Below, piece after piece: positions 45,986 through 58,248 of a DNA stretch of 64,000 nt. This stretch comes from Spisula solida (lineage: Eukaryota > Mollusca > Bivalvia > Venerida > Mactridae). The stretch is taken from contig OX365945.1 of assembly GCA_947247005.1 (NCBI GenBank), positions 18,916,501 through 18,980,500 on the forward strand, written 5' to 3'. Both the position numbers and the translations under genes were made by a program. The number at the start of each line of letters is the position of its first letter. The stretch's first letter is position 1. The notes under the pieces were generated by a model that was not told the origin of the DNA, made no database searches, and saw nothing but the letters and a program-made list of their open reading frames with translations.

Positions 45986-48169
45986 TCTTAATGACTTAAT
46001 TCTTATTAACAACACCATATATGATATCACTCTTGGCACAGTTATCATTTATGTATGATCGGTTAGAACCATATATGTGTTTGACGCCGCGAAAAGAAAC
46101 AGTTCTTACCAAAATATCAAATGTCATCAATGATTTATCTTGTGTAGGGGTTGGTGTTTTATAGCTGATTAGATTGATTTTAATTGTGTATTTATTCCTT
46201 GCGACGTATACTTGTTATCTGCGATTGTGTGTGTGTTCTTTGTTGTGAATTTCGCACTCAGCTGTTCCTGTTGCTAATGCTGCTGTCCGATATGTTTGAA
46301 TATTATTGTATTAGTTTACGTACATATCACCAATGCAGTGAAAATTTAGGTGAAATTGCAAACTTGCAAAGAAACAACAAATGTAAAACACATGAAACTA
46401 AACGTTGTGATGATTTCATAGGCAAGACAAATTATTTTACAATTCAAACGGTGTTGCCAGGGTAGATAAAAACGAAAGTTGCTATTCTTTTTCTCTATAC
46501 TAAATTACTCGTTACTTTTATCCAGTAATTGTCATAGTTTTCTAGGATGAGATAGCTTATATTTGAACTGTATGTTGACATACTGAATGAATACTATAAA
46601 TGGCTTAACTTGACCGTGCTAATTTCTACAAAGCGATAAAGCCTTATTTATGGACAAATAGGTTATATTTAACGGTCGTTATCAGATATACCAAAACTAA
46701 GTCCAATAGTATCCACCATGAGGTACATGTTATATCATAGACACGGAACGTGTTTGGACAGTACGCTCCTAGTATGTGAATCTGATGAAATACTACTCTC
46801 TGCTAGCGGTGAACACTTCACGAATATTAAATGTAGTCTAAGCCAGCTATTGACAGAAAACAATGTTAATAAATATCGTATCATATTACAATGTATACAC
46901 TATGATTAGTGTTGTATCCTTGAGAGAGAAAAAAATAGTACACTTTTGATTCCTGAATGTTAGGTGGCTTTGACTCATTTTGCTATATTAATCCAGCTGT
47001 TAAATCAGATTCATTTATCCTATTAGGTGTCGTAATTATAATATTTATTACATGGATTCGCTTTAAAATGCAATTAAATACACTGAATTAACTAAACGTC
47101 ATGCAGTAAGCTTAACATTGGTCAATTCATTTAGTTCACGGTGTGAATGGCACCAAAACATATTATCAATTTAACAACATGTTTAGCGAGATAAACAGTA
47201 GCTGTTGGAATGACTACAACGAACGTTGTAAGAGACGTTGACTTTTGAAAACGTCATGTGAATTACATGGATACTGTTTCTAAGACACGTGATAATGATA
47301 GTCTTATAACACTGTGCCTATTATATTCATCTGACTGAACAATATTTGTAACAAAGACGAAAACTGCGTTCCACAAATGGAATTACGAGACAGGAATTCT
47401 TGCAATTGAAACTATAGATACTGTTTGATGACGTACGTTGGCAGGTTGTTTTTATATTATACACATCACAAAAGTAAAATAAAATATTTCTGAGTGCTGA
47501 CTAGACAAAATACCGTTTCAATTCGTGTGGTTATTTGCAATCGGTGCGCAAAGGCAACCAGCAAGTCTAATGTAATAACAATATGATCATTATAAAAAAA
47601 CTAGATAAAAGTAATCAATTAATTAAGAATTATGTCAAGATTAAGACCACATGGCTATAATAACCACATAGCTAGTTGTACGACGAGTTTTTATAGTAGT
47701 TTAAACTTTTTTATTTATGTATAATACATACAATAACAACAATGTTGTACAATGATATTGTATATACAGTTTGGTATGCTGAGGTTCTAACGTTGTTCTG
47801 TTGTGTTGTGTTCCAATTATTCATATAGAGTGGGTTGTTATGGTAATATGCATATTTTATACAGACTACAAGACGCGCACTATATATAAGTAATATTCGC
47901 CTTTCCATTGTGTAATTAATATTTTTGACAGGTCAGCCAAATGCAACACAGACAGAATGACACGCACAATAGTGTACTCGTCGCATATATACATATACGT
48001 ACAAATACTCCCATGCAAATGAGCCGATCGAAGCTAATAAATTCAAATTATGTCATTAATAGTAAATCAGTTACATCTAAATCATTTCATGCATGCTGCA
48101 TTGAATAGTTATGACTGTTATGAAATGTATATTGTTCCATAGCTTGGTATTGAGAATCATTGAAGCACA

Positions 48170-50400
48170 ATAAACTATGAATTTAATCAATAAATGTGTA
48201 TCTCATTATAGGATTAAAATACCATTTGTTGAAGTTAACCGATGAGTAAACATCCGATCTGAAGACATTGAGGCTTTATGTTAAATGTACAGATACATGT
48301 TACGATCATTTGGAATTCGACTTCCTCCACTCACTTTCGTCAACTCAGTTTTTCATTTGGTGGATTTCCTTTTATTTCCAAGTTACAGTTAGCCATATGT
48401 ATCAGTTCATATGAGTAAATTTAAATACACTGATTGGAATTATGTGTGGATTGAACATGGTTGTTAAACATGAATGATTAAGGGTTTGGGGGCTTAAAAA
48501 TGCTAAGGCAAGAACGGAGGTTTACTGGTGTGTAAATGCCTAGTCTTAGCCAATCAGAATGCAGGGATTTGCCGACTTATTATTATTATGTAATGACGTT
48601 ATGATGATGTTGTTGGGCCGGTGTATCCATAGTTACGGTTTCTATGATTCTTCGATCAAATGTGTCATTAAATTTAATGTTTTATAGGCTTGTATTTGTA
48701 ATACACCAAGCAATTATCTGACAACGTTTTAGCAATTTTATTAATAATGTAACACAGATTTGAGAGCGTTATTTCGCGTATTAGTAGAAAATCAATACAT
48801 CGTCCTAAAACTGTAAAAATAGAAAAAAAATGATTAAAACAGGTATGAGCAGTAAAAAGGTTTCGACGGGCACATGTTCAAACAAGTTTCCATTAATTTA
48901 CAATCAGTACTATACACCGTCTCTTCCGCAATCAATTGACAAATCATGGAAGAGAATATATTTTAAGAGATAGAATACATACATACCGTCGTTTTCGCAA
49001 CTATAAAGGGGTCTAAAAACTAGGAAAATGCGTTCACAGTTTTACGAATGCTTTTGAAAAATAGTGAACGGTTGTTATCGGAAACTTATTGCAAAGCAAT
49101 GCCTATAACTCATGGAGAATTTACGAAAGGCAGTGACGGTTTCAGATTTCAACCATTCATTATTTTATCAAATAGACATTTACATCAAGCTATTTATTCA
49201 GTTCGTACGTACGTTATCAGTTTAAATGCGTTTGCAGTTGCGTATTGATAGATTGATCAACCAACAGTTCGAATGAAGTAAGATTAATACATTGGTCGGT
49301 TTTGTTCTTCTAAACATATATATGCCCACTTAAATGTATTAGGTTTCTGTCGATGTTTTTCTACGTACGAGAAATAGAGCAATGACTCAGTGAATACAAC
49401 GAGAATGCACTTACTATAACAGAACATAACACTAAACAGTGTATGTACTGTCGGTATTTCTTGGAATTGTTTTATATTAAACGAGTTCATTGTGCTACAG
49501 CCATAATGAACACTATCATATTTCTTGCAAATGTATTGCAATAAGACGATACGGATGCTGCGCGTGTAACCCCCTTGGCAGTAATGTACAGGACTTACGT
49601 TACGCAAACTACACGAGATATATCACCAAACCGAGGTATCTGGTGTTATTTGTAGAAACAATAATTGTCTGCTAAATATGCCACTTTGTAAATTGTCACC
49701 AAATTGAATTATTATTCAATATCAAGCGAAGCGAGATTAAAGGACGTTGACTTTCGTTGCATTGTTTGTTTACTCGCCTTTTCTCCACAATTGTACAATT
49801 ACAAATGTATATGTTTCCGATTCATTGATAACTTACCATCCCACAAGGAATCAGCAACTTCTCCACATATAGAGGAAAGTCACCATTGTTGGCAACATTA
49901 CACACAAGCCCTTGTGTTTTGATCTTTAATAGTCTGTTTAAAAACTTCAACTTTTCAGCCAAAAATTCTAGGAGGATATTGTTGAATGCGTTATTTTTTT
50001 TCACCAAAAATAGACTTATTTTCGAGGCTTTCTGCAGCCTACGTACTGGAGATTATAATTTCGTATTGTCTACATTTAAACAAATCACCATTGTATTGAC
50101 GATAAATAAATATGCATTACATTGATGATTTTGATGGAATAGTCCATGGAAAAAATACTTATAACCAACTTTCATTCAAACACCTTTTAGTCACATGTAA
50201 CACAGTTTAAGAACTAAAGCGGAACTCAAGATAAAAATGACCCATCGGCGTAGTACAGGAAGAAAATGGCAGGCTACCAAAATGACGCGTTCAACATGTA
50301 TCACTATAGATAAAGTGCATCATGTGCGTTTCTTCATGTACTTCATGAGCAGTACACATGTAATCACATGTAAGTGTGTCTCGTGTATTGATCAGAATGA
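48170..50400. other. 2.2 kb segment present in Z copy C only, no gene seen
   Basis: Copy B passes from the equivalent of 48165 ('gtatattgttccat') to the equivalent of 50400 ('gacgtagat..ttg') within about 80 bases. The segment contains AGCCAATCAGAATGCAG (48552), shared with the MITE at 13453-13580, near GTAATGACGTTATG, so part of it may be a related MITE. Overlapping short open frames at 49048-50125 on both strands show no domain. Its origin is unknown. Confidence 0.4.
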
Positions 50401-53400
50401 ACAATTATTGTAACAAAGACGTAGATGATTGCGTTCCACATTTTGTAAATTGAATTACGAGACAGGAATTCGAGCAATTAAAATTATAGAATCTGTATAA
50501 TGACGTAAATTGTCAACAACTTAAATGTCAGAGTTTGAATCTTGTTGAAATGTAATCAGCATTGATTTAAAGCTTCGAACCTATGATTTGAAAAAAATGT
50601 CAATGCTATACTAATTGAATTTTCTAGCTTTAAACTTCACAACAATGGAATAAAATAGTTACTGATATAATAAACCACATAGACAAAACACGATACACCG
50701 TTTTCCACGTTCGAAAATAGCTTTGATAAATAACAAAAAGATGTGCAACTCAATTCACCTCTCCAAAATATTAATTGTTTGCATATGTTACTCCGGAACG
50801 TTTGATATATTTTTGGATGCAGCAACGAGTATATAGGCAAAACTGTTACAAATTTCCATACGCAACAGCACGAAAGCGGTTGCGAGTGATGATCGTATAT
50901 GCGAGGCAAACTGTACCGTTTACTAAACGTTTCTCGTCTGTACATAATGTCGTAGATGACGCACGCGACATCGCGGCTTAAACAAATTAACATAAAAAGT
51001 CAAATAACAATAGTACTTAGATTGTAAATTAACAAGTAACGCTGATTGTAATGGATTGAGCTAACGTGACAATTACATTACTATTGTACTATTGGTAGTA
51101 ACTGCATTAGCAACATCATTGTCTAATACCTACAGAGCTACTTGACCCTTAGAAATTTGTTGTATGGTGTAAACATATGATTGTAACATGTCTAGTGCAC
51201 GGTCACTTGAAAGACGCAATGGTGTAGTTCAATATATACACACATAATGTTCCTTTTCACATGTCCTGATAAAGCTCACACATGTCGTATTAACCAGAGT
51301 AGGAATACATGTAATAAAGCCTAGTTATACATCGCTTTTCCACGCGATTGAATTCTTTCGACAATCGAGATAGCGAAAGCTAAGTGTCATGTTTTCAACA
51401 ACTTATCACTGATTTCTGTAAATCTGGTCGCTTGAATCAATCATGGTTGCCAAGACAACATCTTTGTTCCTATTATTCTACGAAGTAATTAGGAATTAAT
51501 TTTCTATGAGGATTCAGAACATAGTTTGGGTTCACGTTGTACGTTTCCATACAATATTCCCGTTACGTATATGCATATACGAGTAGATGCTTGACCTACC
51601 CAGCAGTGCCGCTGAATTTCCATAAGTACTAACCTGTCCATTGGGCATTTGATAAGAATTCAGTATCACTAGATAGAAGTTCAAGTTAATTAAACCTCAA
51701 ACAGGAACTACTTTAAATTGACGGAAAACATACTAGTAAAACAACACAAAAAGAAATAAATGCTTAGTGTGATATTAATTCATGTTCACAAGTAATTTTG
51801 TCTATTTTATACGGGTTCTCGAGACATTTTAGTAAATTACGCATTCCTCAGTATGCAAGTGAAGTTTTCTAGAGATGAAATGAGAAGCAATTTAAAATTA
51901 CCTACGATGGTTAGGTTGCAACGAACGTTAAATCTACAATAATTAAGTATTGAGTGATTTTTGCCTTGAATAACACGACCTAGTTCTGTACGAATATGTT
52001 GTACTCAATATAGGAAACAACGGGTGTAAGCTTAAGTCTACAATCCATGAATTGGTTACATCAGTACAGCCCAAACATTACACCTAGTGCTTTTTGTGAT
52101 ATATATAACTTTACACAATCATATTATATTAAGCGAGATGATAGAAAAAGTAGATTAAATGTAAACAGAACATTTTGACTGAATTTGATCATAAAAGTGT
52201 AATATGAGTAAAGAAAGGTGCTTGCTTTTATAAGGTAATAGAGCTTATATATACTTAGCCAATAACCCCTTATTTCAACATTTAGACAGTACATAATCAT
52301 TGCGTTTTCAAGAGTCCAATATGTTTGACGTCAGAACAATAACACCTTAGGGAAATTTCAACATTATCACAGAACATTACCATTGCGTATTTAAGAGTCC
52401 TATATATTTGACGTCATAACTTTGCAGCTTTGTAATATACGGGACATTTGATGTGTTACCACAATGGAACTATATAGGGTTATAAATGACAGTATTTCTG
52501 TGACGACGTATACAAGGTAACGGAACACTTTTGTAAACTTAACCCATTTGATTTAAAAGGAAAATGACAATTTAACTCATAGTGGACATTAATAAGTAAT
52601 GTTCGTTGTATTATATAACGTATAAACTAAGCCAATAACAATGACAGTACAAAATCATTGCGTTTGATTCTTATATGTTTGACGTCATGCCTTTGTTGCT
52701 ATTGTTACTAAGATGGACATCTATCGCTGTACATGGAAGTATTTCAGTGAGGATGTTTAAGTTTTATTGGACCTCGCGTAAACTTCTCAACTCAACCAGT
52801 TTGATTTAAAAGTAAATAACGCAAAAGAGCTTAAAGTAGGAATAAATAGGTAATGTTTGTTATGCAGTAAACAACCCGGACAATAATTTATTCATTCATG
52901 TTCTTCCTGTAAGAACATTAGCAACTTGATAGTTGTTTAATGTCAAAAAATGAAAGAGCATATTTGCCGTTGGGACTTGATGATTGGATGAAAATATCCG
53001 TTTGCAACTTTGTAAATACCACAAGTCAAGTGCTAACTAGCACACTCGCTTCAAGGGCACCATAAACAATGGGGATAACGTATAGAACGGAAGTGATACC
53101 CCTGACGGTTTTTCGAGTGTAAATTTCGTCGCTTCGGTAAGTAAATCTTGATTTTCTTTGTTTTGTAAGACGCTTTCAATGAAATCACCTAGCCCACCGT
53201 ACCCGGCCCTATCGATACTTGCAGACCCAAGCCCATTTTTCCTTCAAATACCTGTGATTAATGAGAACATTCGATTCTAGTGCGGTTTTGGTTACTGCAC
53301 CCCTGACGACCCGTCTACATTTTTTCCAATTTCTGCCGATTTGCATGGTGTGTTGCTGTTTTATGGGGCCAACTTCGTTGTTTACCTTATTCTAGGCATG

Positions 53401-54298
53401 CATTTTGCAAAATTAGTTCGATGCAGTCAGGTAATGAGGCAGAATAGACGAAAGAACCACCATGATACCCCTGACGGTTGCTGTCCCTCACTGATACCCC
53501 TGACGCCTCAAAATACTATAATGTTGTAATACGAGACGGTCGGCTCTGTACATGTTCAACCACAAAAAAATCAAGATTCTAATCTATACAGTTATTGCGT
53601 AAATACATGAAGAACTTGATAAACCATTCCAATAGACAAAAACATTTGCATACATAGATTTGGAATCGTACAGCAAGTCAAGTTGTGTGAGCTATAACAA
53701 TTCATATCACAAATTATTATAAAGAAGTCCGTATTAATTTATTTATTAATCTTACATTTCGACGGCTCATTGTTGAATATTGGAACCACCGTAAATGGGT
53801 TGTTATTAAGCTGTTGTTTGCTGTGCGGGTGCCTTGATACTTCAGTAAGTACTACTTAGGAAGCTCCACCAATCTAAACGAAATGCTTGTTCATAATAGG
53901 CAATATTTGACAAGCATTTTTATAAATTAATGGTGATATATCGTTGTTTCGCATCGAATTGTGTTTAGGAAATATAACTTATGTAAATATTCAGACTTAA
54001 TAATTCAGATCACCTCACGATGTGACGCGGACAATATTTTATACACGCGTTCGTTTCAATTCAAATATGACATTGTATTATTTCATGACATGTGATTGTA
54101 TTACATTTCTTATTCTTCTTTCTTTGAACGCTTTACTTATTACTTACATTTCTATTTATTTACATCTAGTTCTTGTTTACTTTGACTAGTAACCACCCAT
54201 CAAATTAAAGTCAAGTGTGACTGACATGATGTAAATTATAGCTGTAGTTTAACTTATACAGCAGATTAATATATTGTGATCTGAGGTCCCTTTTACTG

Positions 54299-55015
54299 CC
54301 CTGCATTCAACGAAGCATTATATGAGGTGTGTTACGTACCTATGTCGTACCTGCCCAGCTTTCAAGGAAAGTTACCTGTAAACATGTTAAAAATCAGGGT
54401 TTTTTGTCGCTATAATCCTTCGTTGTACGCTTCGTTTGCGGCAAACAATTTGAAAGAATAAGTCCCCGTTTTTTCGTTCTCAGTTTTGAAATATGTACGC
54501 ATGCACGGGTTTTGCTATTCACATTCTTTTGTTTGCCTCTGTCCGCCATTTTCTTTAATTACACCAATACACGCACACCACCTCAGGATATGGTTATTGT
54601 TCAACGAATAACAGGTACGTACCAGGTAAAAACGTGCGTCACTTTATTTTTTCCTTGAACGCAGGGCTGTTATTCATTGAACGTTATGTTAAAAAAAACC
54701 TGTTCGTCACGTGAGCGAAGTTTGGCTAACCATATCCGGATGTGGTATACCTAAATTGGTAAAATTTAACAAAATGGCAATAATGCAACCCATGCATCCG
54801 TACATATATCGAAATTCCCTGCGTTCAACGAAGAATTACGTGACGCACGTTTCGACACGTTATTCTTCGTTGAACGCAGGGTGGTCTAGAAGGGAAAAAA
54901 CGGGGATTTATACTTTCAATGTGTTTGTCGCAAACGAAGCGTACAACCAAGGATTGTAACGACAAAACCCTGTGATTTTTAACATGTTTGCAGGTAACAT
55001 TCCTTGAACGCAGGG
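54299..55015. mobile_element. Nested fold-back element with CCCTGCGTTCAA ends
   Basis: Inside the 3.2 kb transposon. An outer inverted repeat pairs about 54359-54480 with 54890-55015 (shared phrases 'aaacatgttaaaaatca', 'gtacgcttcgtttgcg', 'ccccgttttttc'). The motif CCCTGCGTTCAA or its complement occurs five times, at 54299 (one mismatch), 54651, 54817, 54862 and 55000. A perfect 20 bp inverted repeat forms a small hairpin at 54817-54881. No coding potential. It looks like a MITE family that has inserted into or rearranged within its own copies. Confidence 0.65.
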
Positions 55016-55103
55016 ATGTTTTGTTATGCTTGTTCAAGATATTATTAATTGTGAATTACACAAGTTAATAACATTATTTAATGTTTGCCCATCGTTCGTG
55101 TAG

Positions 55104-55215
55104 TTATATAAGCGGAAACTCGCAGGCACTACTCGGTATCATTTCCGGGTCGCGGAAACCTGTGACAGTTCACTAAATAGCAATCGATCCAGAAACAAGC
55201 AATTCAGACGTTGCA
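55104..55215 (+). promoter_or_regulatory. Promoter-like segment inside the 3.2 kb transposon
   Basis: TTATATAAGC at 55104-55113 is a good TATA box, and the next 100 bases are unusually GC-rich for this window ('cgcaggcactactcgg', 'ccgggtcgcgg'). They end at GACGTTGCAG followed by GTATCG, which fits a first exon and a 5' splice site. No following exon is recognised. It could be the relic promoter of the element's lost transposase gene; this is inference from sequence pattern only. Confidence 0.25.
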
Positions 55216-56486
55216 GGTATCGATGCATGTAAATAAACTCTTTAAATTGACATACCTTTCTATGTCTGAAGTATGCTTATTTACATGTGCGTTTGATTTG
55301 AACGATCAACGCTGTGTTTGCTATAAACCGGTGTAGTTGTGAACGTAGTGTACATGTGTAGAATACCACCAAACTCCTGGCAGTAGCTCACTACCTTAGT
55401 CCTTACTTAAGTATACAAGAAAATATAAATAAATCCCGAAACTAGTTCCTTGCGTACTTATAGTTCTTTATAGTAAATCGGCTTTCAAAAATAATGTTAA
55501 CATTAAAAAATAAATTCAGTTTATACTTCTTTACACCACATAGACAATCAAAATGGGTCGCTTTCGATTTCAGTTGATATTTTATATTGCCAGTCTTTGT
55601 TTGGCCTGTGTCTGATTATATTATAACGTCTATTTTATCAATAAAACAATGCGTAGGAACTTCTTTTAACGGTTTGTTCTACATTGGTAGAGAAGTGCCA
55701 GAATCATGAGTTCTTCATGTATTTACGCAATTGATTAGAATCTTGATTTTTTAGTGGTTGAACATGTACAGAGCCGACCGTCTCGTATTACAACATTATA
55801 GTATTTTGAGGCGTCAGGGGTATCAGTGAGGGACAGCAACCGTCAGGGGTATCATGGTGGTTCTTTCGTCTATTCTGCCTCATTACCTGACTGCATCGAA
55901 CTAATTTTGCAAAATGCATACCTAGAATAAGGTAAACAACGAAGTTAGCCCCATAAAACAGCAACAAACCATGCAAATCGGCAGTAATTGGAAAAAATGT
56001 AGACGGGTCGTCAGGGGTGCAGTAACCAAAACCGCACTAGAATCGAATGTTCTCATTAATCACAGGTGTTTGAAGGGAAAATGGGCTTGGGTCTGCAAGT
56101 ATCGATAGGGCCGGGTACGGTGGGCTAGGTGATTTCATTGAAAGCGTCTTTCGAAACAAAGAAAAATCAAGATTTACTTACCGAAGCGACGATATTTACA
56201 CTCGAAAAACCGTCAGGGGTATCACTTCCGTTCTATACGTTATCCCCATTGATAAAGTATTACAATGTATACACACACATGTAGGTTATAGCACAAATCA
56301 CTTGTAATTACGATGCATAATGTTCACCGGTAGTTATTTAGACGATTTCTTTATCATACGAAGTTGTTTTTGGGACTATCGTTAGATTAAAGGCGATCTT
56401 ACATTTGTACCTACATTATCAATCATGGTTTTCTAGACGACCTGTTAGCTGTTATTGTTTGCAGACTTGACTAACAAATCAAGATC

Positions 56487-57108
56487 TTCTGTCATTATAT
56501 CTATCGGTATGTGTGTCTGGTGGTCAGTAAATCAATAACTCATCAATCGTTGGCCAAAGGATCAGACCTGGCAAGTCCGAAGTTGAGGAGCCTTAGTCAT
56601 ATCTTGCAATGAGTGATCTTTCTTAGATTGAGAACAAACAAATGATTTCATTTGGGGATGTATTTTGTTTATAAAATAAACAGGCATTTTCCTATAAATG
56701 TGTCAAACATTTCTAACACTTTTATACTGCCTTTTGATGGCAGGAAGTCTTTTCCGAAAGTCATGATGATGTTCATGCTACACGTTCAAAGTTAGTGCAT
56801 GAATATGTTTATTTAGATTATTTGAGGTTTTGGGTCCTGCATATGGCTAGAAAACATGACATATATGCATTTGCTGTGTCCTTAAAAGTACATATAACAA
56901 GGACATTCGGGATATATACGATGATGTTATGTCCGTGTATAGTAATGTTTCTTGCGTTTGCAATATGCGTAGAACAAAAAATACAATTTTAAAGATTTTT
57001 ATATAGTGCCTCAACACATAGCTGTATAATGTTGTGTTTGGTAATATCTTATAAAATATAATACATTGTCAATAACGCAAGTTCCCTTTATCTAAATTAC
57101 ATTAGCAC
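56487..57108. other. ~620 bp segment present in Z copy C only
   Basis: Copy B joins 'caaggtctta' to 'cgtgacaaaacacgag' directly (about 33385-33405). Here the same anchors are separated by this segment. It has no clear terminal repeats and a single unsupported 65-codon frame. Probably an insertion of unknown type. Confidence 0.45.
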
Positions 57109-58128
57109 GTGGCAAAAACACGACCGGTGATATATAAAGATATACTAGTAATGAAAGATGGCATATGAACTCTAGATGACACGGGATATGATAAAACAAT
57201 TTACTAGAAAGTCTATACAATTTAGATATAATTTCACTTGGCCTTTAGACTCGATATTGGCGTATAAAACATCATCCTATCGATTCATTTAAGTCGCATT
57301 GATTGAGAAATAAACATGGGTTTGTAATAAAGATCGCTATTCATTATGAACATAATCACGACAAGAAAGGGATATTGAATTGTGATGTTGAAGCCAATTG
57401 AATGTCGTGCCAATATAAAAATCAGATTTTATCATTTAGCATCCTGTCCTTTTAAAAGATGATAAGGAATAATCTAAAAGACAAAGTCACGTTTACAAAT
57501 ATACACCAGTATATTGATATTAGAATCCAACACTGTGACCAGTAATCAGTTTTTTTCTAAATAAAGAAACAGGACATTCGGCTTTTAAACATTTTATATG
57601 TATAAGGTTCAGTTTAATTCATACTTGTAAGAACGAATGATGAGCAATATCTATAAAAAGTAGAACAAGAATCGTTGATATATGATTTACCTGCATACAA
57701 AACACGTGCTTGATTTTATATTATTATTAAATAATAAAACCGGTAAAATAGCGAAACGACACTTACTTCAAATTCATATAGAAGCAATTAACTAAAATGT
57801 TACCCTGTAAATCATTAATACTGGTGCTAACTTACTAATCCATTCTCTTTTGAACCAAATCCAGATCTCCAGCGAACATGTCGGAAACCATTTAAACATT
57901 ATACATGCATTCTTACATTATTTCATGATTATATTTCCTTATGAGAATGAAACAATTCATTCAGTAAGAATCGATGTCCAATCCGAACAAACACTTGATA
58001 TTGACATTTCAATATTTCAATAATAACATATTTAATTCTTAAAAATGTTTGTTTTGAATGTCCTATCATTATGCATTAATTAGATTTGAGCTGTCTTTAC
58101 CTTTATTATCCTTACTTTTCTGATTCTG

Positions 58129-58248
58129 TGCCTCCGTAGCTCAATGGTTAGCGCGCTTGCCGTCTAATCTACCCAACCGGGTTCAAATACGGGTGAGACA
58201 CTCATTTTCCTGCCATATTTCAGCAGAAAGCTGACTGGCAAATAATGG
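58129..58248 (+). mobile_element. ~120 bp tRNA-derived SINE in Z copy C
   Basis: Starts GCCTCCGTAGCTCAATGGTT, a well-preserved tRNA-like A-box region, followed by the B-box-like GGGTTCAAATACG at about 58180. The 5' and 3' ends cannot form an acceptor stem, so it is not a functional tRNA. Z copy B (about 34100-34125) lacks it and runs 'ttctatattctacattgagg'. The body after the tRNA part ('cattttcctgccatatttcagcagaaag') differs from that of the 29751-30015 SINE, so it is a different family or is 3' truncated. Confidence 0.65.

Larger units (their letters stand above)
53067..56251. mobile_element. 3.2 kb DNA transposon with 545 bp terminal inverted repeats
   Basis: 3185 bp. The left arm (53067-53615) and right arm (55709-56251) are inverted copies, nearly identical by eye, starting CAATGGGGATAACGTATAGA. 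The 5 bp target duplication ATAAA is at 53062-53066 and 56252-56256; Z copy B at about 33,150 is the empty site. Each arm carries four copies of GATACCCCTGACG or a close variant (left arm 53095, about 53296, 53464, 53493), plausibly transposase-binding sites. A 62-codon frame lies in each arm (53341-53529 plus; 55788-55976 minus) with one amino-acid difference, but it is a product of arm identity. The 2.1 kb centre has no recognisable transposase. I read it as a non-autonomous long-TIR element; the superfamily is unknown. Confidence 0.85.

Noticed and set aside
53341..53529. 62-codon open frame duplicated at 55788-55976
   Set aside because: It lies in the 545 bp terminal inverted repeats, so its conservation only reflects arm identity; it spans the repeated GATACCCCTGACG motifs and has no domain.
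58130..58200. Functional tRNA gene on the plus strand
   Set aside because: No complementary acceptor stem, an abnormal anticodon arm, and absence from the paralogous site show a SINE.
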